DNA of 64,000 bases from Sanghuangporus weigelae (GCA_033182465.1 CP137318.1:1922001-1986000); one strand, 5' to 3'; positions 25,104 through 37,282 are shown, counted from the first letter of the stretch. Notes: generated from the letters alone by a model not told the origin. Numbers and translations: made by a program.

Positions 25104-26736
25104 TTATCGGGGTAGAATGTGAAAATTGGAGTGGTATTTAACCTTCTCGATAATCCGAAATAGGCTTATGAAGAGATTCATGCAGTACATGACCAGGCCC
25201 AAGAAAACGAGGCAGATAAGGGCGACTTGGCTATCGCATATATAATCGCCTGGCTGTCCTTCGCCTCGGCCTAGATTGGGATAACCATCAGGCATCGTCC
25301 GAGGGATCTCGTTGTACCATGACATAGCGCTCTCAGGTACGCAGTTGAGCATGGAGGTGAAGAAATTGTCGAAACAGAGTGAAAGCGCAGCGGACCACAT
25401 ACAGATGAAGAAAGTTTCGGAAAGAGTGTGGAAGAGTTTGCCTGAAGTTCGCCAAAGCCCAAGAGGTCGACCAAAATATTCAAGCTAAATGCATGACATG
25501 AGATATGCATGAGTCATGGTCGGTCCGGTATGTGATGAGGAGCATACACTTACGTATATTGCCGAAAGGACGTGTACAAGTGTGGGCGGCGCGAATATGA
25601 TTACAAGAGTCCTGCATGCAAAGCGTAAGCGAATTACGGTCATGACTAGACAAACCAACCAGAGACATACGGAGAGGCTCCAACAGCACCCATTACGCCA
25701 TAATGTTTTTCTTTCTGCCGGATCTTTATGGCCACGGCGAGAGCGGCGGTGGTTAGAGTAATGTTGATAACGCGAAACAGCTATTAGTAGTTGGGAATAT
25801 GCGGTCAGAAATAGAAGCAGATGCACGGCGTAAAGGACGCAAGCAACGTACTAATGGTACATAGGTATTGGAAAGAATAAACATCCGTAATCTCTTTCGT
25901 CGGCGATACCACTTGGATCTCTTTCGGCCGTCTGGGGGGTCATCCGCACCGTCTGCATTGGCAAAGGAATCTTGGCGAGATGGCACATTGCTCCCGTGGC
26001 TACCCGAGTCGTCGAGGGATCGACGCGCCCTCTCAGACCAAGGCGTATCCCAACCCGGTGTACGATTCTGTGAGATGGTGATCGCGGCCGGGGTGGTTGG
26101 AAGCGGGATATGGAAGCCCCAGCTGCGACGATGATACGCTTCGCCTTCGTCATCTGTTGGGGAATCCGGCAAGTTGTACTGGTTTCCACCTTCTGCGTAT
26201 TTTGACTGTCTTATGCGCTGCCCTGGAAGCCAAGTGGACAAAGAACGTTCCTTGATAGGCCTATCGCGCTTTTCATTCTGGCCCTCCGATTTCAAATGCG
26301 AATGCAATGGCAGGGAGGCCCAGTTGCGTTTCTCGCCGGATGTGGAGGCCTGTGGCGGGCCCTGGTCGCGACGCTTTGGGGTGAACATCCACCAGAGTGG
26401 GTCGTCCTTCCTTCCATACGGGTTCTGAATAGTCTGATTGGAAGTCGATGCGCTATCACTGAGGGCCGATTGTGACGGACGGGGATTGAGAGTGTTTGAG
26501 GGAGTGTTGGATGTAGGCTGCGACGGTTCAATAGGCGAAGGCGGTTCATCGCTTGCCCATGCTGCAATGACAGATTGAGATCGAAATAAACCGAGAATCA
26601 AAGAAATATACATACGAGGAGCGGTGATTATTTTCCTGAGCGTTGAGGGAGGGGCGTAGTGACTATAACTCAGTGATTTTGTGAACGAGGAGAAAGAAGG
26701 ACTGTCGGCACGCATGTCAGATGCATGCGAGCTCAT
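25104..26736 (-). CDS. Fungal multi-pass membrane protein, possibly SRF1-like (phospholipase D regulator)
   Basis: The first exon (26736 to about 25870) codes for a long, polar, Ser/Pro-rich region with NPYGRKDDPLWWMFTPKRRD, then WYRRRKRLRMFILSNTYVPL. Later exons give hydrophobic segments: FRVINITLTTAALAVAI, LVIIFAPPTLVHVLSAIYLEYF, ETFFICMWSAALSLCFDNFF and DSQVALICLVFLGLVMYCMNLFISLFRI. That is a cytosolic N-terminal half and about four membrane helices. Conserved-looking phrases are GRPLGLWRTSGKL and the loop with GDYICDSQ. I associate the PLWWMFTP plus four-helix layout with fungal proteins annotated as regulator of phospholipase D SRF1, but this is from memory and weak. Head to head with NIP30 (216 bp). 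Confidence 0.55.
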
Positions 26737-26952
26737 TCCTGATGGCGATGCCAGCGTCGAGATAAGCGATTGCGACGACGCCGAGTAGAACGACGACGCA
26801 CGCGGGAAGGGAAGGATGTGGCGAGGAGGAAGGAAAGGGGGGAAGGAAGTAAGGAGGAGAGATATAATAATAAATAAAATAATAAAGATGATCGCGTGAC
26901 CGCAGCTCGAGTCGATGGCTGTAGCTGGTCACATCTTAAACTAAACTTCACC
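26737..26952. promoter_or_regulatory. Divergent promoter, membrane protein / NIP30
   Basis: 216 bp between start codons. It has a purine-rich tract (26800-26860) and an AT-rich TAATAATAAATAAAATAA tract (about 26866-26885). Confidence 0.45.
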
Positions 26953-27903
26953 ATGGACGAAGCTCTTCCCTCCCTCACTGCTGGACCGGGCTCAGTCGGC
27001 TCGCGCTTCGTCTCCCAGGACGACGTCGACTCTGCAAAGGCAAGACGAGACGAACAGTGGAAAGCAGCTTATGCCAGGTCAGTATTTCTATTCTGTGTTA
27101 ATCTCCGCGCGCAGCACTCGCTCACATCATAGCTTTCTTTAATATTAGACTCGGCCAAGAGCCTCCTCCACGGCCTGCGGAAGACGTGTACGATGGCAGG
27201 AGCTTGGCAGAGGTATGTCCTTTTCGCGCGCAGTCTTAACACAGACACACTCACACCGCATCGCATTATCAGAAACTCGCAGCCAACAAAATCGCAAAAC
27301 AAGAAGAATGGGAAGAGAAAAACAGATTAGGTACTGTATACACACTATACTACTGCTCGGGACAAGCATTTGCTCATCCATGAAGGATGTACATATGCAT
27401 AATACCTTTTAGCAAATCAATTCCGCGCACTCGAAGAAGACGAGGTCCTCTTCCTGGACACCATCCGCGTCGAGGAGGAGAAGAAGGAGCTAAAGCGGAA
27501 ACGCGACGACGCCGAAGAGGTGAAAGGCTTCATGGAGTCAGTTCTACTCTCCTAAATCCATGGGTTATGCATCTAATTTCGTCGTTGCAGAGCTGTAGCT
27601 GCGCGAAACGCACTTCCAGATAAACCGACTACATCCACCTCTCCAACCACCACCACCAAGCCAAAGATGATAAGCCCACCAATTGTATCGAAGAAGCCAG
27701 CAAAAGCGAAGAACGCTTTGAAAGGCGTAGTCGTGAAGAAGAAACCAGCTAAGCCAGCTGGATCTACTATTGCTACTGCGGATTCTACCAACGGGAAAGC
27801 AGTGTCAAAAGATGGGAAGGAGGCGGCGCCTGATTCGCAGGACGGGCGACAATCAGAATGTAATGATGAGACTAAGAAGCAGCGATTGTCGTCGTCTGAT
27901 TGA
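26953..27903 (+). CDS. NIP30/FAM192A (Fyv6-like) N-terminal domain protein
   Basis: A nuclear protein of about 230 residues. The NIP30 domain is seen as GSRFVSQDDVDSAKARRDEQWKAAYAR across intron 1, then EDVYDGRSLAEKLAANK, KQEEWEEKNRL and FRALEEDEVLFLDTIRVEEEKKE. In other species members bind the PA28-gamma proteasome activator (human PSME3IP1) or act in second-step splicing (yeast Fyv6). The rest is Lys/Ala/Pro-rich and basic (KKPAKAKNALKG), probably disordered with nuclear targeting, and ends RLSSSD. Four short introns. It faces ESS2, another splicing factor, across 90 bp tail to tail. Confidence 0.85.
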
Positions 27904-27993
27904 GATTACAATGCTATCGTGTACATTCATTATGCTATGCTAGTGTATACAATATCAAGTCTGCATCTACTCTCCACAACGCAAACAGTGCAA

Positions 27994-29724
27994 TCATCTC
28001 TTCCTCGTCAACGCAGGACTCGGCGTCCACCTCACGTCTTTCAGCTCCTTTTCCTTCACCTTCCCAGCTTGATTTCTCTCCCACCCAGCAGTCTTTCCCA
28101 TCGCCTCCGCACGTCGCGTGGCAGCCGCGCCCATCGCCGTCCTATCCAGCAACCGTCGCGCAGCAGGTGTAAGCGAGCCAGCCGCATCCACCTTCCGTGG
28201 CGTCCAATTTGGCGGCGGCATCAACCCTGAGTCTCCCCCACCGCTACTTCGCGTGCTGGTCGGTGTACGAAACCCAAGGCCTGTACTCGCACCGCTAGCC
28301 CCGCCCATTAAAGCAGCCTTTGCGCGTAGACTCTTCACTGCTTTATTTGATAACTTATGTCCGATCTCTTCTCTTGAGGTAGGTGCTGGGATGTGGAATG
28401 GCGTGTTGGGCGGAGGAAGTTTTGAATCTGCTGGATCTTCGGAGGAGAGTATGCGTGGTGTTGCGTTTAGAGAGCCCCATGTCATGAGTTGCTTGACGGC
28501 CTGTGGACCTAGCTCTGAGGGCGTTGGTGAGGGGACAGACGGAACGAGTGAGAATCTGTTGTTAGTTGGTGACCGTGGTCGATCTATTCATACAAGTAGT
28601 TAGTATGTTGAAGTTGAGTACGTCGAGGTGATACGCACATGGTGTTCCAGCTATAGCAGCATCAATCCGACTTCTTGTCGGGCTAGGCGGCTCCGACATG
28701 CCTGATGAATTTTCATTTTGACTCGTCAACCGAGTGCTTGCGTGAATGATTGCCTTTGGCTCCCCTCGAGTCGGCGCTGGGGCAGCCTTCATAACAGCGT
28801 GCGGGGACACATCTGCGTCTGGCGTGAACATGAATGCATTCCGAGCCTAATATTCCTTTGAGTACCAATTCGTTTTGAAGTAATGCTGAAAGTGAATACC
28901 TTGAATTTCCACCCATCCACTCCTGCAGGTCGCGTATCTTTCTTGGGAGCCATGACATCTACCTGTTTCTCATTCTTGTCCGTCAGAACCTGAGGCACAA
29001 TCGCAACCTCCTTCCCTTCATCTCCTTTCTCTCGGTCATTCTCTTGATCCTTCCCCTCGCTCTTCGATTCCTCGCCTTCTTCCTTCGGAACATCCTCGAT
29101 GAGCCCAACATTCGGTTTCGGCGGCTCAATAACCAGCCTCTCCTTCACACCCGGGACAGATCCCTGCTCAATCAATAAAATCCTCTCCCTCCCTTCAATC
29201 ATCCTCTCCTGCTGCATCTCCACCCTCTTCTGTGCATCCCACGCCCACCCATACATTTCCTTCCTCCTCTTATTCTCATCTTCGAGAATCTGAATGAAAC
29301 TCGAGTTGTCCTCCGACGTGTACTTAGCCTGGAACGCATCGAGGGACATATCGGTGTCAAATCGAGCTCGCTTTTGCGGACGCGAGGAATCAAAAGACTC
29401 AGTAGCGTGTAAGGGGGTGTCGGAAGGTTGCGTTGCCCAGGGAGTCTGTGAAGGAGTCTGCTGAGGCTGGTACCGCCTTGCCGTGGAAGGCGCAGGCGTC
29501 GCAGAGAGGTCCTGCAATTGCCTCACAGATGCATTGATTAGCTGCGGATCCTCCGACCGCAGTGCGTCGAGATAGTTATTTGTAGCATCTAGATGCACCA
29601 ACGAAGGAAAGTAATCCCGTCTAATGATATGCGAGAGCGCTTCGGTGTATTCGTCCTCTTCAAGGACTACTTGTCGGTCTAGAGATCGTGGTGGCGGAGA
29701 GTCGTGTCTTGGAGTTTGTTCCAT
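27994..29724 (-). CDS. ESS2: Splicing factor ESS-2 homolog (DGCR14/Es2)
   Basis: A nuclear spliceosome-associated protein (Bis1 in fission yeast). The N-terminus at 29724 reads RQVVLEEDEYTEALSHIIRR, DYFPSL and DATNNYLDAL, which is diagnostic. Then come DMSLDAFQAKYTSEDNSSF, ILEDENKRRKEMYGWAWDAQ and APKKDTRPAGVDGWKFKARN, the latter joined over an intron. The C-terminal half has SPTRSRIDAAIAGTPYRPRSP, LMTWGSLNATPR, FHIPAPTSREEIGHKLSNKAVKSL and LTPAARRLLDRT, all typical ES2 blocks, ending TPSPALTRKR. A Glu/Lys-rich insert at 28990-29100 is variable. Two or three introns in 28560-28900. Confidence 0.93.
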
Positions 29725-30329
29725 GATGGTTATATAAGTTTGCCAGTCTGAAGCTGGTCAAGTGGTTTTGTCTCTAGAATACAATGCTCATGGTCAAGAG
29801 TCAAGAGTCAAGCTCAAGTTGGTAGATCTACTACATCCGGAAGGGGATTGCGTCGATCGTCACAGAAATAAAATGGTCATAAATCATCATAATTATCAGA
29901 CTCTCCGCATAGGAGAAGAGGTAGCGATACATGGATTAAATCTTGGGATCATACCCTAACGCAAAAACTACCGATGAAGCAGGAAAATGTTGTAAAAAAA
30001 CGGCTGGAATCGGAGGGAGCGTGGATAATACTAATAACAATGGATCAACGAGGGTGTGTGGTCTTATTGTGACTGATGAACAGGTGAAAGCTATAGAGCG
30101 CACCGGGGACTACAGTAGTGGGAATATAGAGAAAGTAAGGAAGATACGAGAAAGAACTAAAAGGGGGGTAAAGATGTAAGAAAAAAAGAATACAAGAACC
30201 CGAGGTGAAAAATAACGTTAGGCGACGACCAAAGCATAGTGAGAGGAAGTGACTATCCATAGTATATTGACCATAGCAGAGGACGACGAGAGACAGTTCC
30301 ATAAGTCCACTTCGGTGGACTTTCCCGAT
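29725..30329. other. Intergenic, ESS2 promoter and NudE 3' UTR
   Basis: 605 bp between the ESS2 start and the NudE stop, both minus. It holds a perfect hairpin at 30303-30322 (listed separately) and purine-rich DNA near 30120-30190. No coding exon seen. Confidence 0.6.
30303..30322. other. Perfect 8 bp hairpin with TTCG loop after NudE stop
   Basis: The sequence aagtccac-ttcg-gtggactt is a perfect inverted repeat with a four-base loop. It begins seven bases past the NudE stop codon (NudE is on the minus strand). Read on the plus strand the loop is C-UUCG-G, an extra-stable tetraloop; in the NudE mRNA sense the loop is CGAA. It could affect mRNA stability or 3' end formation. Confidence 0.75.
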
Positions 30330-32577
30330 CTACCGTGCTCCACTGCCGGATCTCCATCTTGCTAAGTCCTTTGCACCAAGACCGCGTGAGATGGTTTCGC
30401 TTCCGGTACTTCGTCGTCCTGAAACCAACGGCGTGGGTCTGCCGATCTTGCTTTGAACTACTGCAGACGGTGGACGCGAGATTCTGGTGGCCGACTTCGG
30501 TGTCGGTGGCAGTGATTTATCCGCCGAAGACATATTCACAGACGAAACATGTTTGTCACGATAGCTGGTCGGGGGTTGGAGGTAAGAGTATGGCATTCTC
30601 GTAGGCGACCCCCTTCCCAAGGATGCTCGCTTCTGCACCGTCACGGATCTCTTTAATAGCGGCAGTGCAGAATTGGTGAACCCAGGAGGAGGCGTCGACA
30701 AAGTCGATAAGAAAGTCGGAGAAGTCGGGCGTGACGTCGGTGTAGAGATCGAGCTTCCCGTGGAGACGGTGCTCATGCTGTCCCGTCCAGTCCCAGATTG
30801 GCGGGATTCAGGTCTTCCTTTACCTATATTCGCGTCTGCTATGGAGGTGGACGTGTTCGACGTTTTCGAACTCGACGTCCTATTTGTACTTCTTGAAGAC
30901 ATGCTGTAAGGTGAAGGTGATGAAGTAGGACTGCTGAGACGTCGCCGCTCTTTATCTCTATCTTTGGTTGGCGAGGGACTCATGTTATCTTCCATGATGA
31001 GTACCCAGCCAGACGTATCGCCGTCCCGAGCAGCCTTTCTCTCGTATTCAACGTCAACACTTCGTCTCTTGATTCTAATATGCTCCGGAGTCTTGAATTC
31101 AGGAGAGCCACTTGCCATGCCTTGGCCCGTTGCAGTCGCAGGTGCTGTCTCCGATTTCTTCATGGAGATGCTTCCCATTCGTAAACGTGGAACACGCGTG
31201 TGCAGGCGTTGTTCCAGATTTCTCACACGTGCACGCATCTCAGAAACCATCTGTACCCCTCTGTTCTTTGATGTTGTGGCAGATGAAGTACTTGCGCTTG
31301 TCGGTAGACGCGAAGTAGGTGCCGGACGTGGTGTAGACGTAGACGGATTGCCAGTAGGAAGCCGGGAGGGTATGAAGCTCGAAAACGTTTGTGACCGAGT
31401 CAGGGTAGCGGTTCTGTCGCTGGACGCCGGTGACTTCGCCCAGGCTGGTGGGAGTCCAGCTCGTTTCATTAGAGCCTCGTGCCCAATAGAAGAGTCAGTA
31501 GGCGACGATGAGACATTCCTTGAGGTGGCATAATTCGTTGACGACTCGGATGACGACCGCGAGAACTGCCGCGCTGCATCTTCTATAGCCGGCGACAGGT
31601 CATCAAGATTCAGGTCAGACGGAGGTCTCTGAGTAAGAATGTTCTCGCTTGAGGGTATAGTCGGCTTGAAGGATGTCGTGCCCGATGTGGATGAATCATA
31701 AGTCGAGGCTCTTTTCTGGGCTTTGGCATAAGCTCGAGCTTGGGTAAGTTGATCTCGCAAGACAGTAATTTCGAGGCTGGCATCTGAATACAGCATTAAT
31801 TTGGGGTATTAAGACAACGAAAGCAATGACTTTCGCACCTCTTACTTCGTCCTTCAATCTCTGGCATTCTTCCTCAACATTTGCCTTGTCAAGGAGTTCA
31901 TGCTCCAAAAGAATTTTCTCCTCGAGCGTTTTTCCATATTTCGCCTCGACATCGGCCAGGCTTGAAGTGATCGCACGTTCATTCCGTTCCAAGTCGTCAT
32001 TTCCCATCTCCAGGTCCCGCATCTGAATCTTGAGACTATGATGGACCTGTCGCAATTGATCAAGTTCACGCTGCAAAGAAGCAGTCGTTGTATTATGAGT
32101 TGTTTGAAGCGCCACGAATTTTGCCTGCATAGTTCAGAGAGCAGGACGTGTTATGGGCCACGATATCCCCTAAACCACAAGACGACGCGGACGTACCTTC
32201 CATTCGTCGCGCTCCGTTTCAGCCCTCTCTACTTTGACCATCAGTTCCATCTTTGCCTTCTCTGTCCGCGCAAGATCTGCCTCCAACTCGGCCTCGAGCT
32301 CCTTGCTGCTGATCTGGAACTCATCTAACTCGGCCTGAGTTTCCCGGACGACGTCAGCCTCTTCCAAGTACTTTTCCTTCCAGTACTTGTAATCGGTTGA
32401 CGAATAGCTGTTAAAACAATGCATGAGATGGTGAATACGGCCGCACGAACCGAGGAAGGAATTGATAGAAACGAGAGGGAAAGGGGTCACATACTCTATC
32501 TCATTAGGGTCACCATTAGCGGAGGCCATGATTTTGTCACGGGCGAGGGGATCTGTTGCGGACAGCGCGGCTGTCAT
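30330..32577 (-). CDS. NDE1: NudE nuclear distribution protein (Nde1/Ndel1 homolog)
   Basis: A dynein/LIS1 adaptor for nuclear migration and spindle work. The N-terminal coiled coil is spliced from several exons: YKYWKEKYLEEADVV, ETQAELDEFQISSKELEAELEADL, ERAETERDEWK, KFVALQTTHNTTTASLQREL, then GNDDLERNERAITSSLADVEAKY and LLEHELLDK. These match the LIS1-binding coiled coil of NudE. The large last exon (30330-31796) is Ser/Thr/Pro/Arg-rich and probably disordered, with many SP/TP sites. It ends SGSGAR. The start at 32577 is the likely one (MTAALSATDPLARDK); a second in-frame Met lies at MASANGDPNE, sixteen codons on. The first intron is flanked by Tyr codons around 32400-32490. Confidence 0.92.
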
Positions 32578-32880
32578 GCGAGCAGGTCGGCCTCCCCGGC
32601 GAGCACGATGGGCTGAGTGGACGAAGAGAGGAGGAGAGAAGAGAGATACGAAAGCGAGTAAGTCCTAGACGGGGTGGTTGCTGCAGACCAGACCAGCTAC
32701 ACGGGCTCGTGAGTGACTGCGTTGCGTGTTCGAAGCTCTCCCTTTCTGGTCATCTCCATCTATTCATTATGTAATATCAACTCTATTCACTCGCGAGCCA
32801 CAGAGAGAGAGGAAAACTCTATTGTATATGCCATTAATGTAGCTGCTTACAGTCCCATAATACTTGAAATAATAGCATCT
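32578..32880. other. Intergenic, NudE promoter and LAT1 3' UTR
   Basis: 303 bp between two minus-strand genes. No gene or repeat recognised. Confidence 0.55.
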
Positions 32881-34522
32881 TCATAGCATAAACGTTAATG
32901 GGTTTTCCAGGTAGCTCTTGAACGCAGTCAGCCATCGCGATCCGACAGCACCGTCCACAGTGCGGTGGTCAGAGCTCAGCGTCACTTTCATTATCGGGAC
33001 AGTCCTGAAGCCCTTCTCTTCATCCGGCGCCGGAACGACCGTCGGCGACGTCGACCCTACAGCCAAGATACATGACTGAGGCGGATTGATAATCGCCGTG
33101 AAGTGGTCGATGTCGTACATGCCCAAGTTCGAGACCGTGAATGTGCCACCCTTCAGATTTCGTCCTTCAGTTTGTGTGCAATACTATATGAATAGTTAAA
33201 CACCAACCTGGTACTCATGAGGCTGAAGCTTTCCGTCGCGAGCCTTCTTTGCGAGCGCTTTCGCTTCAGCAGAGATAGTTGCAATACCCTTACTACCAAC
33301 GTCCTTAATTATCGGAGTAATGAGACCGTTGGGGGTAGCGACCGCCATAGAAATATCAGCCCTCTTATATCTAACAATTTTCGTCATATAACGTCCGGTG
33401 CAAATGTATCTGATAAGAACTTACTGTCTGATTATTTCGCCTAACCATGCCGAGTTAGCCTCAGGAACATCCTTTAGAGCCAACGAGACCGCCTTCATAA
33501 TGAAGTCATTTACGCTCAGTTTCGCATCTTTATCCTTCTCAGTCAGGGTTTTATTAAAGACTTCGCGAAGTTTTAGCACTTTGCTCATGTCGATACCAAC
33601 AGTCAGGTAGTAGTGCGGGAGGTCCTGCTTCGACTGCGTTAGCCGTACACCAATAGTGCGGCGCATGTTCGAGACCGGAGTATCAACGTAGTCCGCGGAC
33701 GGCGGGACGGTTGCAGAGATACCAGCACCCGCTACCTCTGCAGGCGCCTTGTACTTCTCGACGTCCTCCCGGAGTATGCGGCCATTTGGACCACTTCCCT
33801 TGACCTTGGACAACGGAACGCCACGCTCCAGAGCAATCTTCTTCGCGATAGGAGAAGCAAATATACGGTCACCTGTCGGTAAGTCCGCTTTCTTAGGCTC
33901 CTCCTTGGGAGGTGCGAGTTTCTCCTCGGGCTCAAGCTTGGGAGGAGCAGGTGCCGCCTCCTCGGTCTTCGGCTTTTCTGACTTTTCTTGAGATGCCTCC
34001 TTCGCAAGGTCCTCAGCAGCTGACAAGTCATCGCCCTCCTCAGCAAGGATAGCAATGGGGGCTCCTATGACAATGTTTTTCGCTCCGTCCGGTTGCTGTA
34101 CGTAGTGGGTTAAATCAAAATCTTCTAAAAGTATCATGAAACACATACGATGATTTTAGCCAGGATACCATCATCTTGCGCTTCTACGTCAATAGTGGCC
34201 TTGTCTGTTTCCTATGCATTGCCAGCTGTCAGACGGGCACAATACAGAAAAACAATTCGAGAGAGATGAACATCAAAATGTACTTACCACTTCAAGGAGA
34301 ACGTCACCCGATGAAAAGGAATCGCCTTCCTTCTTTTTCCAAGATGCAATGCCTCCCTCGGTCATGGTGGGGCTCATGGCAGGCATAGCAAACTTTGAGA
34401 GAGCATTCCGGCGTACCGAAGAGTGGATGCCTTTCGAAGTATTTAGCAAGCATATTCCACAGGCAATCAATAAAGGAAACACGGGTACCTCTTGATAAGA
34501 TGCGGGCGAGAGAAGAAGCCAT
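32881..34522 (-). CDS. LAT1: Dihydrolipoamide acetyltransferase, pyruvate dehydrogenase E2
   Basis: Core E2 of the mitochondrial pyruvate dehydrogenase complex: moves the acetyl group from lipoyl to CoA. The start at 34522 gives [12 protein letters not shown], then [14 protein letters not shown] after intron 1, a basic presequence. One lipoyl domain follows ([12 protein letters not shown], and [11 protein letters not shown] with the lipoyl Lys). Then a Pro/Glu/Lys/Ala linker, the E1/E3-binding domain ([31 protein letters not shown]) and the catalytic domain ([48 protein letters not shown] with catalytic His and Asp). It ends ENPLTFML at 32881. Its lipoyl group would be made by LIP5, 5 kb away. 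Head to head with CSL4 (170 bp). Confidence 0.96.
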
Positions 34523-34692
34523 TGCGAAGATAGAGGAGGGAGCGAAAGAGCGGTCAACGCTGACGTTCTGGCAAAGGAGAGCGGTTGGGGAAGGAGGACG
34601 AAGAACGGAAGCGAGCCGATCCCTTCGGGTACAGCCGCGGCCATCCATCCATCCTCCACGAATCACCGTCGTTTGCCATAAGTATTACCTCA
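34523..34692. promoter_or_regulatory. Divergent promoter, LAT1 / CSL4
   Basis: Only 170 bp separate the two start codons, so both transcripts must start within it. No motif assigned. Confidence 0.5.
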
Positions 34693-35371
34693 ATGCCTAC
34701 CTTCTCGGACTTGCTTTTACCTGGCCAGCCCGTCTCAGTTGCCCCGCCTATCCCGCAAATTGGGGATGGATTATACATGAGAGATGATGGCTTGATTCGT
34801 GCCGGCGTTATTGGTATTCCACAACGAGATGGTTCTGTACGAGCGAATACTTTCTATCAAAAAGTTCTGTCGTTGACTCTACGCGCCTGGACAGACAATT
34901 TCTATTCAGAAACGGCGACCTCATCCACCCGCACCCAACTCAGTCGTCCTAGGGACGATAACGCGTCTCTCACCTCTACATGCCATCATTTCAATAACCG
35001 TCGTTGACGGGATCCCTCTTCCTCACGGAGAAGAGTTTACTGGTGTTATTCGCTCTCAGGACGTACGAGCGACAGAGAAAGACAAGGTCAAACTCGCTGA
35101 CTGCTTCCGTGGAGGTGACGTTGTAAAAGGCTTGGTGGTGGGTTATTTACTGTTTAAAGTACAACTGCCTGATACCGACGTGCTTTCTGCGCAGATGTCG
35201 CTAGGAGATGCGAGGAGCTACTATGTTACCACTGCTCGTAACGACCTTGGTGTCATCTTTGCTACAAGTGAAGCGGGTGCCACCATGGAACCGTTATCAT
35301 GGCAAGAGATGCGATGTCCGAAAACTAACAAGATCGAAAAGCGCAAGTGTGCGAAGCCAGAAGGTTTATGA
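34693..35371 (+). CDS. CSL4: Exosome cap subunit Csl4 (EXOSC1)
   Basis: An S1-domain cap protein of the RNA exosome. Start at 34693 (MPTFSDLLLPGQPVSV), then GLYMRDDGLIRAGVIG. Intron 1 runs from about 34837 to TTCAG at 34909, joining GS to KRRPHPPAPNSVVLGTITRL. The S1 domain reads LHAIISITVVDGIPLP, FTGVIRSQDVRATEKDKVKLADCF and GGDVVKG. After a further intron come the C-terminal ribbon ISLGDARSYYVTTARNDLGVIFATSEAG and WQEMRCPKTNKIEKRKCAKPEGL. One CxxC half of the ribbon is reduced, but the spaced MRCPKT motif is typical. Same strand as KAE1, 358 bp upstream of it. Confidence 0.92.
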
Positions 35372-35729
35372 CTTGTCTTTCTCGTTTTGTCTCTGGAATC
35401 GACTCCTCCGTAGGTCTGCTCTGATTTGGATAAATCAGCCATGGATTAATGATCCAGAATAGCTTCATACATGCACTTGGACCGTCGCCGGGTCGATCTC
35501 TTGTATCAACATATGACAAAAGCATTTCTAATAAACAATCTCATCCATCCAGAAAGTCGCATTTCCCTTGATGCCGTGACAATTTGCTAATTCCTTGGAT
35601 AATAATTTTCTAAAATAAAATATAAATCCTGATGAGTTTGTGAAGTAACGTCGATCATGCAGATTGCACGCCGATCCGTCATCCCTGGTTTTTCATGATT
35701 CTAATCTAACTTAAGTACAACATCTCATC
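35372..35729. other. Intergenic, CSL4 3' UTR and KAE1 promoter
   Basis: 358 bp, AT-rich between 35585 and 35640. Nothing recognisable beyond UTR and promoter DNA. Confidence 0.55.
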
Positions 35730-37135
35730 ATGCCCGGACGTGTGCGCACTTGCCCTTTAAAGGCCCCAGGTCAGATATATGGCTCAGTCAATTATACTGT
35801 ATATCTGATTTCTTGTAGAGAGGGATTACGTTGCCTTGGGCCTGGAAGGCTCTGCCAATAAACTGGGAGCAGGAGTCATTAAGCATTCTCCTGATGGCTC
35901 AACAACGGTTCTTTCCAGTATTCGACATACATACATTACACCTCCTGGTGAAGGGTTCCAACCGCGAGACACTGCACAGCATCATAGAGACTGGGCTATT
36001 TCTGTCATTAAGGATGCAATGCAGAAGGCAGGGCTTACATTGGAGTCGTTAGACTGCATATGCTTTACGAAGGGCCCTGGTATGGGTGCGCCGCTCCAAT
36101 CGGTCGCGCTTGTCGCTCGCACACTGGCTTTGCTATATGATAAGCCACTGGTCGGAGTTAATCACTGTGTAGGCCGTGAGTTCCTATAAAGTTCCGATGC
36201 ATGTACCTTAATCATATCCGCATAGACATCGAGATGGGCCGAGAAATCACTGGAGCTCAGAACCCCGTTGTACTTTACGTTTCGGGAGGCAATACTCAAG
36301 TCATTGCGTATTCGCAGCAGCGATACAGAATATTCGGTGAAACCCTCGATATTGCTGTCGGGAACTGCCTCGATCGCTTCGCGAGGGTGGTGAACCTTAG
36401 TAACGATCCTGCCCCTGGGTACAATATTGAACAAGAAGCTAAAAAGTAGGGTGGTTTTGATTGGCTATTCTTGCGGATGACGTCTGACGATGCGACAGGG
36501 GAAAACAACTTTTACCTCTTCCTTACGCTACGAAGGGGATGGATGTCTCCTTGTCCGGAATCCTAACATCATCTGAGGCCCTCACACTGGACAAGAACTT
36601 CAGAACAACAGAGACAGGGGAGGAAGGCACTTTTACTCCGGCAGACCTCTGCTTCTCTTTACAGGAGACCGTCTTCGCCATGCTTGTTGAGATCACAGAA
36701 CGCGCAATGGCACACATCGGAAGCAAAGAAGTCCTCATTGTGGGCGGAGTTGGATGTGAGCAGCTTCCAAGTTCTTTTGAATATATTGCTTACGGAAATT
36801 AAGGCAACGAACGATTGCAAGAAATGATGGGAATTATGTCCAAAGAGCGGGGAGGTCAAGTATTCGCGACTGACGAACGGTATTTTTCTTGTGCATCTCC
36901 CGCTCATTTCTCAGAACTGAATTCTTCTCGGTTCGCTGAAGGTTCTGTATCGATAATGGCATCATGATAGCGCACGCCGGTCTGCTGAGCTTTAGAATGG
37001 GTTACTCGACCCCTTTGTCCAAAACGACGTGTACGCAGCGGTAGGTCCTTCGGTGGCACTGTGGCAGACGAGTTCTCGCACTAAGCATGGTTTAGATTTA
37101 GGACGGACGAAGTTCATGTGGCATGGAGGGCGTAA
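35730..37135 (+). CDS. KAE1: tRNA N6-threonylcarbamoyladenosine synthase, KEOPS subunit Kae1 (OSGEP)
   Basis: Catalytic subunit of the KEOPS complex that makes t6A37 on ANN-decoding tRNAs. Start at 35730, [14 protein letters not shown] (joined across intron 1), then [22 protein letters not shown]-fold blocks follow: [37 protein letters not shown] and GVNHCVGHIEMGR (the HxxxH metal pair, joined over an intron at about 36174). Then [61 protein letters not shown] and [10 protein letters not shown]. The last splice uses the acceptor before ATTTAGG, giving [14 protein letters not shown]. All active-site blocks are present. The lack of a transit peptide marks it as Kae1 and not mitochondrial Qri7. 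Confidence 0.95.
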
Positions 37136-37282
37136 AAAGTTACTTGGTTAGTGACAGCCGATGAAAGTTTGTGGATAGAATGTACGATTCGAAGGGCGAC
37201 GGGTAATAAAGTCTTTTCCGATGAGGACAACTAGGAATGTCTGTCTGTGGTATATGCGCTAGTCCAACTACTAATCTATAAT

